A stretch of DNA of 64,000 bases, taken from assembly GCA_947470805.1 (NCBI GenBank), contig CANIVU010000026.1:16569-80568 (forward strand). The letters are read 5' to 3'. Below the pieces are notes generated by a model, which was given only the letters and a program-made list of their open reading frames with translations, was not told the DNA's origin and did no database searches. Position numbers and translations under genes: made by a program. Below, piece by piece: positions 8,198-16,474 of this stretch (positions are counted from its first letter, which is position 1; every line of letters begins with the position of its first letter). Source of the DNA: Acidobacteriota bacterium (GTDB lineage Bacteria; Acidobacteriota; Terriglobia; Bryobacterales; Bryobacteraceae).

Positions 8198-9305
8198 GCC
8201 GATCGAAATCGGAATCGACGGTGGCACCTGGAGCAACCGCCGGGGATACGGCCGTTTTTTGCGGGAGTTGCTGCCGGAACTGGTGCGGCTGCGGCCGCGG
8301 TGGCGGTTTACCGTGTTTCTGGATCAGGAGCAGAGCGACACGATTGACGCGCCGAATTTGCGGTGGGTCGCCGCGGGTACGGGTGGGAGTGTGAGTGCGG
8401 GGGCGACGGCCGGGAGCGCGCGGAGCGTGACGGATCTGGTGCGGATGAGCCGCGTGGTGGCCGGCGTGAGACTGGACGCTTTCTGGTTCCCGACGGTGTA
8501 CTCCTACTTTCCGATTCTGGGGCGAATGCCGGTGGCCGTGGGGATTCACGACACGATGGCGGACCGGTTTCCGCAGTGGGCTTTTTCGGGGAAAAAACAG
8601 AAGCTGTTCTGGGATTTGAAGGTGCGGCTGGCGTTGGCGCAGGCGACGCGGATTGTCACGGTTTCCGAGTATTCGCGGGGGAGCATCGCGGCGCACTTTT
8701 CGATGGACGCGGGGCGGATTGGTGTTGTTTCCGAAGGCGCGGCCCCGGTGTTTCGGCCTTTGGCCGCGAAGGAAGAGCCATTCGTTCTGGCGGTTGGCGG
8801 GATTAGCCCGAACAAGAATGTGGGGGTGTTGATCCGGGCGTTGGCGAAGCTGCCAGGGTTGCGGCTGGTGTTGGTGGGGGACTACCGAAACGACGGGTTT
8901 CGCGGGTGTTATGAAGAGCTCTGCGCTGAGGCTGTGGCGCAGGGCGTGACGGATCGGGTGGAGTTTGCGGGATACGTGCCGGACGCGGAGTTGGCGGAAC
9001 TCTACAATCGGTGCATGGTGTTTTCGATGCCTTCGCTGGAAGAGGGGTTTGGGCTGCCGCTGGTGGAGGCGATGGCGTGCGGGTGCGCGTGTGTGGTGGC
9101 CGGTGGACATGCGTTGGAGGAAGTGGGCGGGGACGCGGTTTTAGTGGCGGGTGAGGAATGGGCGGAGGCGATTGGAACTGTGGCCAGTGACGCGGATTTG
9201 CGGGCGGATTTGCGACGGCGGGCGTTGCAGCGGGCGGGTGAATTTTCGTGGGAGCGCGGGGCACGGGCGTTGGTGAGAGTGTTGGAAGAGATGGTGGGTG
9301 TGTGA
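8166..9305 (+). CDS. Glycosyltransferase family 4 (mannosyltransferase-like)
   Basis: The 379-residue GT-B protein appears to start at a TTG inside the previous gene (32-bp overlap); no later ATG/GTG leaves the N-terminal domain intact. It has GGTWSNRRGYGRFLRELL near the start, VTVSEYSRGSIAAHF in the middle, FVLAVGGISPNKN opening the donor domain, and SLEEGFGLPLVEAMACGCACV as the GT4 signature with the conserved glutamates. It belongs to the same operon as the surrounding transferases. The sugar is unknown. Confidence 0.87.
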   Translation: MAPQERSITTRPIEIGIDGGTWSNRRGYGRFLRELLPELVRLRPRWRFTVFLDQEQSDTIDAPNLRWVAAGTGGSVSAGATAGSARSVTDLVRMSRVVAGVRLDAFWFPTVYSYFPILGRMPVAVGIHDTMADRFPQWAFSGKKQKLFWDLKVRLALAQATRIVTVSEYSRGSIAAHFSMDAGRIGVVSEGAAPVFRPLAAKEEPFVLAVGGISPNKNVGVLIRALAKLPGLRLVLVGDYRNDGFRGCYEELCAEAVAQGVTDRVEFAGYVPDAELAELYNRCMVFSMPSLEEGFGLPLVEAMACGCACVVAGGHALEEVGGDAVLVAGEEWAEAIGTVASDADLRADLRRRALQRAGEFSWERGARALVRVLEEMVGV

Positions 9306-10159
9306 CGCTTTCGATTGTCATTCCGGTGCGGCGGGCGCGGACTACGTTGGCCGGCTGTGTGGAGAGTATGCGGGCGGCGTGCGTTGGGCTGGACGCGGAG
9401 ATTGTTGTCGCCTATTCGGCCGCCGATGAGACGGCGTCGATCGCGGCCGGACTGCAGGGCGTGCGGTTGGTGCGCGCGGAGGGGCTTCGGAGTGTTCCGC
9501 AATTGCGGCGGGACGCTGTGCGCGCCGCGGTGGGCGAGTTCATTCTGATTACGGAAGACCATTGCACGGTGAGCGCCGATTGGGCGCGCGTGTTGCTGCG
9601 CGCGGCGGCGGAGCATCCGGCTAGTTCCTGGGGCGGGCCGGTGCGGAACGGGCGGACGAGCTGGCTGGGTTGGGCGCATTATTTCACGCGATATACGGCG
9701 TTTTTGCCGCCGGGGCGGGCAGGGTATTGTCAGCATCTGCCAGGGAACAACGCGCTGTACCGGCGGGATGAGTTGCTCTCCTTCGCCACCGAATGGAGCG
9801 ACGGTTTCTGGGAGGCGGAGTTCAATACGGTGTTGCGGCGGGAGCGCGGGCCGTTCTGGTATGTGCCGGACGCTTGCGTCACCCAGCAGCAGCAGCGTGG
9901 ATTGTTGGAGTACGTTTCGCTTCGCTACCGGCATGGGCGCTGCTATGGTGCGCGGTGCGGTAAGCCGCATTCGGCGGTGTTCTTCTTTGTTGCGGCGCTG
10001 CTGTTTTGGCGGGGGTTGCGGGCGGCGGTGCAGAATGGCGAGGCGGGACGGTTTGCGGTAGTGTCGCCGTTGCTGGCTGTTTATTACGCGGCTTGGGCGG
10101 CTGGGGAGATGGTGGGTTATCTGGCCGGCGCGGGGACGAGTTGCAGCGACACGGATTAG
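9302..10159 (+). CDS. GT2-like glycosyltransferase with C-terminal hydrophobic region
   Basis: The GTG at 9302 overlaps the upstream stop by 4 bp and gives 285 residues starting TLSIVIPVRRARTTLAGC. ITEDHCTVSADW occupies the DxD position (an EDH variant), LPGNNALYRRDEL is the acceptor loop, and WEAEFNTVLRRERG follows. The C-terminal 70 residues are hydrophobic and resemble those of the proteins at 5 and 7367. It is probably a glycan-chain transferase. EDH motifs occur in some GT2 enzymes, so activity is plausible. Confidence 0.78.
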   Translation: MTLSIVIPVRRARTTLAGCVESMRAACVGLDAEIVVAYSAADETASIAAGLQGVRLVRAEGLRSVPQLRRDAVRAAVGEFILITEDHCTVSADWARVLLRAAAEHPASSWGGPVRNGRTSWLGWAHYFTRYTAFLPPGRAGYCQHLPGNNALYRRDELLSFATEWSDGFWEAEFNTVLRRERGPFWYVPDACVTQQQQRGLLEYVSLRYRHGRCYGARCGKPHSAVFFFVAALLFWRGLRAAVQNGEAGRFAVVSPLLAVYYAAWAAGEMVGYLAGAGTSCSDTD

Positions 10160-10161
10160 CT

Positions 10162-11085
10162 ATGCAATTCGTCTGTCCCCAATGCAAATCGGAGTTGCGG
10201 CGCGAGGAGGGCGGGTATGCCTGCGAGGCCTGCGGGCTGCACTTTCCGGTGATTTGTGGCATTCCGGATTTCCGATTGTTTGCCGATCCGTACATCGACA
10301 TTGCGGCCGACCGGGCCAAGGGCGAGGCATTGGAGCGGGCCACGCGCGGGATGTCCTTTGCCGAGGCTGTGCGCTACTACTACTCGATTACGCCGGATGA
10401 TCCGGCGGACCTGGCGGAGTTGTGGACCGCACGGGCCCTGGCTGAGGTGGCGATTGCGCGGGAGATGTTGGCCTTTCATCCCGGTGAAGGGCCGGTGTTG
10501 GATGTGGGCTGTTCGACGGGGGCGGTATTGATCGCCGCTGGTGGCGGAGTAGGCGTCGATATTGCGTTTCGATGGCTGGTGCTGGGCGCGTTGCGGTTGC
10601 GGGAGGCGGGTGTCGCGGGCCAGTTGGTTTGCGCGAATGCGGAGTACCTTCCGTTTGCTGGGGAGTTGGGTGCGCGGGTGACTTCGTTCGACACTCTGGA
10701 GCACCTGCGCGATGCGCCGCTGGCGATGCGGGAGATGCGGCGGGTGGGTCAGTCACTGCTGCTGACCAGCAATAACCGCTGGGCGCCGCTGCCGGAGCCG
10801 CATGTGCATTTGTGGGGCGTGGGCTGGCTGCCGAGGGCGTGGCAGGTAGGGTATGTTGCATGGCGACGCGGCGATCTGCACCCGTACCGGATTCAACTGC
10901 GCAGTGCACGCGAGGGCCGGACTTTGGCGCGGGAGGCCGGGTGGACTGGCGTCGCTGCCGAGGCTGCGCCGCTATTTGCGCCGCAGATGAGCTCGGTGGC
11001 ACAGCGCGTGTTGGCGATGTATCGCGGGACCCGGCGACTGCCGGGGATGAGTTGGCTGGCACCCCGGTGGATGCTGCGCGCCTAG
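10162..11085 (+). CDS. Zinc-ribbon class I SAM-dependent methyltransferase
   Basis: The 307-residue protein opens with a CPQC...CEAC zinc ribbon (C5, C8, C21, C24) of the kind seen in Trm112-like N termini of methyltransferases. It then has a SAM-binding motif [11 protein letters not shown], with VGVD as the acidic second strand and [14 protein letters not shown] as the post-II motif. It lies two bases after a glycosyltransferase, so it may methylate a sugar or glycan terminus. The target is unknown. Its stop overlaps by 4 bp with the stop of the convergent radical SAM gene. Confidence 0.82.
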   Translation: MQFVCPQCKSELRREEGGYACEACGLHFPVICGIPDFRLFADPYIDIAADRAKGEALERATRGMSFAEAVRYYYSITPDDPADLAELWTARALAEVAIAREMLAFHPGEGPVLDVGCSTGAVLIAAGGGVGVDIAFRWLVLGALRLREAGVAGQLVCANAEYLPFAGELGARVTSFDTLEHLRDAPLAMREMRRVGQSLLLTSNNRWAPLPEPHVHLWGVGWLPRAWQVGYVAWRRGDLHPYRIQLRSAREGRTLAREAGWTGVAAEAAPLFAPQMSSVAQRVLAMYRGTRRLPGMSWLAPRWMLRA

Positions 11086-12227
11086 CCGATGTTGATGAGA
11101 TCGTTCGACGGCCGCGGCGAGGGGGGCTTGTCGACGGTATCCGGCTTCTTCCACGGTTTGGACAGCGCCATGGCGCGGGCCAGCTGCTGCGGTTGGAACA
11201 CGATGCTGGGCCACAGGAAAACTTCGTTGGTGCACCAGCAGGCGCGGGCGTCAATGGACTCGCGCAGGGTTTCGGCTTCCGGCGAATTCCAGAGTTCCGT
11301 GAAGCTGGTTTGGCGGAGATTGCCCAGCGGCGCGTGGGTCTCGCAGAAGCTGACGTCGCCGTTGGCATAGACCACGGCGCTCATGCGGCCGGCGCGGCAC
11401 GGGACGACCTGGCGCTGTTCGATGGCGGTCTTCACCTTTGCCCACTGCAGCATGGGTTCGACGATACTGCCGAAGCGGTTCTCTTCGCGCGGCGCCCACA
11501 CGGACTGGACGTAGCGGTAGAGCTCGCGATAGTTGTCGAGCGTCGGGCCGACGAGCGACGGATTCTTGCGGTCGCCACGGATGAGGGCCAGGTTATGGTG
11601 ATCCATCGCCGGACAGTTTTCGTAGAGATAGCGGGTGAGTTCGGCGATCTCGCCCATATTTTCTGAAGTGGCCGTGGAGATTGCGTGGATGCGCAGGCGC
11701 GGGTCGCGCTTTTGCAACTCCGCCAGGGCCCGATACGTCTCCATGGACCGGTCGAAGGCGTTTTTCATTCCCCGAAAACGGTCGTGGTATTCCGCCATTC
11801 CGTCGAGCGATAGCTCCACGGCAAAAAGGGTTAATGACGGTTCGCGGAGGACCTCTTCCAGGGCCGCTATTGTGCGGTCGGTAAACGTGCCGTTCGTGGG
11901 AACGTAGATCTGCTTAACGCCATTGTTTTGAATGAAAAAACGGCAGATTTCGCCGAACTCCTTGCGCAGAAACGGCTCGCCGCCGGAGAGGTTCAGGTTC
12001 TCGATTGTGCCGAGTTCTTTCGACAGCGACCGCAGTTCCTCGACCGTCAGATCGTCCTTGCGATTGAGGTTGCGCCAGTAGAAACAGTGTTCGCAGGTCT
12101 GGTTGCAGATGGAGTTAATGAAGAGTATCAAGAACGGCGGTGCGGGCCGCTTTCCGATCCGCTCGCCGACACCGTAGTTGCGTAGCGTCAGACGTAAATG
12201 ACGCTGTGTTCTGGCAAAGAGGTTCAA
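11082..12227 (-). CDS. Radical SAM protein with SPASM-like C-terminal cysteines
   Basis: The 381-residue protein has the CxxxCxxC [4Fe-4S] motif as CNQTCEHC near residues 41-48, followed by the [11 protein letters not shown] glycine-rich SAM-binding segment. The C-terminal region has cysteines in [17 protein letters not shown] and ACWCTNEVF, the spacing expected for a SPASM/twitch domain with auxiliary clusters. It is the only minus-strand gene inside the glycan locus and may modify a glycan or peptide made there. No small precursor peptide with a convincing start was found beside it. Confidence 0.82.
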   Translation of the reverse strand: MNLFARTQRHLRLTLRNYGVGERIGKRPAPPFLILFINSICNQTCEHCFYWRNLNRKDDLTVEELRSLSKELGTIENLNLSGGEPFLRKEFGEICRFFIQNNGVKQIYVPTNGTFTDRTIAALEEVLREPSLTLFAVELSLDGMAEYHDRFRGMKNAFDRSMETYRALAELQKRDPRLRIHAISTATSENMGEIAELTRYLYENCPAMDHHNLALIRGDRKNPSLVGPTLDNYRELYRYVQSVWAPREENRFGSIVEPMLQWAKVKTAIEQRQVVPCRAGRMSAVVYANGDVSFCETHAPLGNLRQTSFTELWNSPEAETLRESIDARACWCTNEVFLWPSIVFQPQQLARAMALSKPWKKPDTVDKPPSPRPSNDLINIG

Positions 12228-12256
12228 TCATCTCCTAGACTAACAGAGACCTCTTC

Positions 12257-13417
12257 ATGCGTTTCTGCCTGTTGACGACATTCTTCCCGCCGATGCATTT
12301 TGGCGGCGATGCCATTTTTCTGGCGTCGCTGGCGAATCTGCTGGCTGGGGCGGGTCATCATGTGGAAGTCGTCCACTGCGCCGATTCGTACGACCTGCTG
12401 CGCGGCTCCGTCCAGCCGTCCCCATTCCCGCTCCACAAGAATGTGATCGTGCATACGCTGCGGTCTCCGTTCAAGATGCTGGCGCCATTGTCGGCGCATG
12501 TGGCCGGGCGCGACTGGCTGTATTCCGGCGCCCTGCGGGAGATTCTGAGCAGCGGTTTTGACGTGACGCACTGGCACAACGCTTCGTTGTTGGGCGCGCC
12601 GCAGGCCTTCCGCTGGGGCAAGGGATTGCGGCTGATGACGCTGCATGAGTACTGGTTGGTTTGCCCGTCGCACGTGCTGTTTCGTAACGGCGAGGAGATC
12701 TGCACGCTGCGCACCTGTCACAGTTGCACAGTACGCCGCGGCCGCCCACCGCAACTCTGGCGCAGCAATGGCGTGATCCGGGATGGGCTGGAGAACATCG
12801 ACATGTTCCTGGCGCCGAGCCGGTTCGTCCAGAACAAGGTGCGCGAGTTTCTTCCCGGACTGCCGATGCAGGTGCTGCCGCATTTTCTGGGAACGGCGCG
12901 CGCGCCGGAAATGGAGCGGGAAGATTACTACCTGATCGTGGCGCGTCTGGAAAAGGCAAAGGGCATTCACACGGTGCTGCCGTTGTTCCGGGAGAACGGA
13001 TTGCGGTTGAAGATCGCCGGGGCGGGGGAGGCGGAGCAGGAGTTGCGGGCGATGGCGGCCGGGGCGCCGAACATTGAGTTTCTGGGCCGGATCCCCTTTG
13101 CGGAATTGCCGTCGCTCTACCGCCGCGCGCGGGCGACCATCGTGCCGTCGGTTTGCGATGAGACGTTCGGGCTGGTTGTGTTGGAATCCCTGCAGCAGCA
13201 GACGCCGGTCTATGTTTCGCCCCATGGCGCGCTGCCCGACCTGGTGGCCCAGACGGGCGGGGGGCGGGTGTTCCGGGACGCCGAAGAGCTGGGCGGAATG
13301 TTAGGCTGCGAGCGGCCTGTGGACGCCGATTTATCGGCCTTTGCACCGCAAACCCATTTGAACCGTTACCTTTCGCTGATCCAGGGAATGACCCGCGGTT
13401 ACGCGACGGCGGTATAA
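12257..13417 (+). CDS. Glycosyltransferase family 4
   Basis: The 386-residue protein begins MRFCLLTTFFPPMHFGGDA, the usual GT4 N-terminal strand and glycine loop. It has a CxxCH-like run (RTCHSCTVRRG) near residue 155, YYLIVARLEKAKG at the start of the donor domain, and SVCDETFGLVVLESLQQQTPVYV as the E-x7-E signature. It is divergently arranged with the radical SAM gene (29-bp gap) and is the last transferase of the first glycan locus. The cysteine pair is unusual but may simply be structural. Confidence 0.86.
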   Translation: MRFCLLTTFFPPMHFGGDAIFLASLANLLAGAGHHVEVVHCADSYDLLRGSVQPSPFPLHKNVIVHTLRSPFKMLAPLSAHVAGRDWLYSGALREILSSGFDVTHWHNASLLGAPQAFRWGKGLRLMTLHEYWLVCPSHVLFRNGEEICTLRTCHSCTVRRGRPPQLWRSNGVIRDGLENIDMFLAPSRFVQNKVREFLPGLPMQVLPHFLGTARAPEMEREDYYLIVARLEKAKGIHTVLPLFRENGLRLKIAGAGEAEQELRAMAAGAPNIEFLGRIPFAELPSLYRRARATIVPSVCDETFGLVVLESLQQQTPVYVSPHGALPDLVAQTGGGRVFRDAEELGGMLGCERPVDADLSAFAPQTHLNRYLSLIQGMTRGYATAV

Positions 13418-13479
13418 GTTTCCGGGTGTAAGCGGTACAATACGAATCGTTCGGTTGTGCTTCCGACGAACGTTTTTCC

Positions 13480-15324
13480 ATGCGTCTCCCAGCAACTTTC
13501 GCCCTTCTCCTTTTTCCTGTTTTCGCGCAAACCGGAATCATTACTACGATCGCGGGAACAACGCGCGGCTTCGGCGGCGACGGGGGGCAGGCGACGCTGG
13601 CGTCTCTCACGCTGGCGGGTTTGCAGAACGAGTGCGACCCGGCCCGTTTCGAGGAGATGAATCACCTTTCGGTGGATCGGGCGGGGAATATCTACATCGC
13701 CGATACCAACGCCAATCGAGTGCGGCGCATTGCGCCGGATGGAGTGATCACGACGGTGGCCGGCAGCGGGCAGCGGCCGTCGATAAATAGTAGTTGCTCG
13801 CCCCTTGGTGGTGCGAGCGCGACTGGCGATGGTGACGTGGCGGTGGCCGCAAAATTATATGGTCCCTCACAGGCACTCAGCCTGCCGGATGGCACGCTGT
13901 TGATCTGCGATCAGAAAAACAATCGGATTCGCCGCGTATCGCCGGGAGGGACGATGACTACCATCGTCGGCAGCGCGCTGCACCAGTTTTTCCCACCGAA
14001 TGCGCCAGCGACGGCCGGTGGGCTTGATTGGCCGAGCTCGATTGCCGTGAATGATGCTGGCGATCTCTATCTGGCAGAATTGCACTCAAACCGTGTCGCA
14101 CGCTTGGATAGTGCAGGGCGGATTCAGTTGGTAGCGGGTACCGGTCTGCCAGGTGCGGGCGTGGATGGACCAGTCGCGACAAGCAGCCGCCTGTCCATTC
14201 CGAGCCACATCATATTCGACCGCATTGGCAACCTGCTCGTGACAGAACAGGGCAGCCATCGCGTACGGCGGATAGCGCCGAACGGGGCGATCTCCACCGT
14301 GGCAGGAACCGGAACGCCGGGGTTCAGCGGGGATGGTGGACGAGCGACAGCCGCCCAACTCAGCCAGCCCAATGCCACCGCTGTCGATGCCGCCGGTAAC
14401 ATCTACATCGCCGACATGGGCAACCACCGCGTGCGCCGTGTGGCGCCGGATGGAACGATTTCCACGATCGCCGGCAACGGCCAGATCGGGCGTGGTGCCG
14501 AGGGCATTCCGGCGACGCAGAGTCCGCTGAACTACCCGTCGTCCGTGGCGGTGGATAACAACGGCGACGTCATCATCGCCGACTGGCAGAACTACCTGAT
14601 TCGCAAAGTCAGCTTCGCCATCCGGCCGGCTATCTCGCCGGGCGGCGTTGTCAACGCGGCCAGCTTTCTACCCGCTCCGGTGCCGCTGGCGCCAGGCGCT
14701 CTGATTTCGATTTTCGGTATCAATTTCGCGACGGGGCTGACGCAGGCGAGCGAGTTGCCACTGCCTACGGAAATGGCCGGAACGTCAGTGACCATCAACG
14801 GCACGCGCATGCCGCTGGTATTCATCTCTCCGAACCAGATCAATGCGCAACTGCCCTACGATTTGCGGGAGGGCGAGGCGAAGATTCGCGTGGCCACCGG
14901 GCAAGGCGCCAGTTCGGAAGAAGCCGTGAACATTGGCGCCGCCGCGCCGGGAATCTTTATGATTGCCGGCAGCACGCGCGCCGTGGCGATCAACCAAGAT
15001 GGCACGCTGAACACTGAAGCCAACGCCGAAACGCGCGGCCGGGTGATGACGGTGTATCTGACGGGGATCGGGCCCTTAGACGGCGACCTGACCGCGGGCC
15101 GGGCGGCCCCGTTGACGACTCTGTATCGGGCCGCATTGGATTCTACGGCGACTATCGGTGGCCGCGAAGTGCCGCTGTTGTTCCTGGGGCTGACGCCGGG
15201 ATTTGTTGGCCTGGCGCAGGCGAACGTGCAGGTGCCGGCGGATGCTGCTACGGGAACGGCGTTGGAGTTGGTGATCAGCGTGAACCGGCAGCGGAGCAAT
15301 CCGGGGTTAGTGGCGGTGAAGTAA
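13480..15324 (+). CDS. Secreted NHL-repeat beta-propeller with Solibacter-type C-terminal domain
   Basis: The 614-residue protein has a signal peptide (MRLPATFALLLFPVFAQ) and about six NHL-type repeats, each with a GNIYIAD-NRVRRIAPDG-TVAG pattern (residues 20-375). A C-terminal domain from about 380 (NAASFLPAPVPLAPGALISIFG) to the end matches the TIGR03437-type domain described from Solibacter. Such proteins are exported and act as binding or structural propellers. The gene is the first of a three-gene unit; its stop overlaps the next ATG by 1 bp. The function of the family is not established. Confidence 0.85.
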   Translation: MRLPATFALLLFPVFAQTGIITTIAGTTRGFGGDGGQATLASLTLAGLQNECDPARFEEMNHLSVDRAGNIYIADTNANRVRRIAPDGVITTVAGSGQRPSINSSCSPLGGASATGDGDVAVAAKLYGPSQALSLPDGTLLICDQKNNRIRRVSPGGTMTTIVGSALHQFFPPNAPATAGGLDWPSSIAVNDAGDLYLAELHSNRVARLDSAGRIQLVAGTGLPGAGVDGPVATSSRLSIPSHIIFDRIGNLLVTEQGSHRVRRIAPNGAISTVAGTGTPGFSGDGGRATAAQLSQPNATAVDAAGNIYIADMGNHRVRRVAPDGTISTIAGNGQIGRGAEGIPATQSPLNYPSSVAVDNNGDVIIADWQNYLIRKVSFAIRPAISPGGVVNAASFLPAPVPLAPGALISIFGINFATGLTQASELPLPTEMAGTSVTINGTRMPLVFISPNQINAQLPYDLREGEAKIRVATGQGASSEEAVNIGAAAPGIFMIAGSTRAVAINQDGTLNTEANAETRGRVMTVYLTGIGPLDGDLTAGRAAPLTTLYRAALDSTATIGGREVPLLFLGLTPGFVGLAQANVQVPADAATGTALELVISVNRQRSNPGLVAVK

Positions 15325-16472
15325 TGCGATTGACAACTCTCCTGTTGTTGGCGGGCGTGGTCTGGGGACAGACCGAATTGCCCCCGGTGCGAGCTGGAAA
15401 ATACCAAGTCAGCTTGCGATTGCCGGCCGATGGCCTGGCGGCTCAGGAAGAGATGCAAATTGAGTACCGTGTGGTGGACGCCACACAGGTGGATGCTGTG
15501 ATGGGCGCCGCGCCGGTGATTCGGGCGCTGGCCCGGAGCGTGATCGACATGCCGGCGATGCCCGGTATGGCGAAGATGACCGAGAGCGCGCACCCGGAAG
15601 GCGTGCCCGGAGATTATGGCGTGCATCCGATGTTTCCGCACGGCGGTGAGTACCGGTTGCAGCTCTACATTACGCCCCCCGGTGGCGCGGAGTTTAACGT
15701 GCAGTTTCCGCTGCAAGTGGGCGACGCGGTTGCGGTGAAGAACCGGAAGGCGAAGCCGCGGCCGTTCTACGCCGAGGTTCGCTCGACGCCGAAAAGTATG
15801 AAGGCGGGTGAGGCCGTGGACCTCGACATCGCCGTGTTCTCTCGCGCGCAGAACAACGCGCGGGTTCGCGAGTTCGACGTGCAACACGAGCGTCCCATGC
15901 ACTTCATCGTGGTCCGGGAAGACCTGGGCGTCTTTGCCCACGAACATCCGGAGATGGCCGCCGACGGCGGTTTTCGTCTCCGCTACACGTTCCCGCAGGC
16001 CGGTGAATACACGCTGTTTGTGGATGTCGCGCCCAAGGGCGCCGGCGGGCAGGTGATCCCGGTTCGGGTGAAGGTCGGTGGAAAGAAGGCCGACCGGTTT
16101 GTGATTGCGGCCGAGAAGCTGACCGGGGAGACTGCTTCCGGTTCCGTCCGTGTGGCATTCGCGCAAACGGAGTTCGCGGCGGGCAAGACGTTGCGGCTGG
16201 CTTGCCTGGTGCGTGATGCGAAGACGGGTGCGCTGGTGAACGATTTGCAGCCGTATCTGGGCGCGTTGGGCCATCTGATCCTGGTGAATGAAGACGGGGA
16301 AACGTTCGTCCATTCACATCCGGATGAGCTGGACCCAAAGGCTGGAAAAGATGGGCACCTTGCGTTTCTGGCGCGTTTCCCCAAGCCTGGGCGTTACCGG
16401 GGCTGGGTGCAGTTGCAACGGGGCGGCGTGGTGGAGACGGGACCATTCACCGTGGCGGCCGGCGGTAAGTAG
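15324..16472 (+). CDS. Secreted YtkA/FixH-like protein with Met-rich and His motifs
   Basis: The 382-residue protein has a signal peptide (MRLTTLLLLAGVVWGQ) and Ig-like beta segments typical of YtkA/FixH domains. DMPAMPGMAKM, near residues 74-84, is a methionine-rich run. Two related blocks contain HFIVVREDLGVFAHEHPE and HLILVNEDGETFVHSHPDE, suggesting an internal duplication with paired histidines. Met- and His-rich motifs often bind copper, so a periplasmic or outer-surface metal role is possible but inferred. It is coupled to the NHL gene (1-bp overlap) and lies 2 bp before the cysteine-rich barrel gene. Confidence 0.7.
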   Translation: MRLTTLLLLAGVVWGQTELPPVRAGKYQVSLRLPADGLAAQEEMQIEYRVVDATQVDAVMGAAPVIRALARSVIDMPAMPGMAKMTESAHPEGVPGDYGVHPMFPHGGEYRLQLYITPPGGAEFNVQFPLQVGDAVAVKNRKAKPRPFYAEVRSTPKSMKAGEAVDLDIAVFSRAQNNARVREFDVQHERPMHFIVVREDLGVFAHEHPEMAADGGFRLRYTFPQAGEYTLFVDVAPKGAGGQVIPVRVKVGGKKADRFVIAAEKLTGETASGSVRVAFAQTEFAAGKTLRLACLVRDAKTGALVNDLQPYLGALGHLILVNEDGETFVHSHPDELDPKAGKDGHLAFLARFPKPGRYRGWVQLQRGGVVETGPFTVAAGGK

Positions 16473-16474
16473 GT

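Noticed and set aside
11082..12227. A RiPP precursor peptide for the radical SAM/SPASM-like protein
   Set aside because: No short frame with a start, ribosome site and core-like sequence was found beside the gene.
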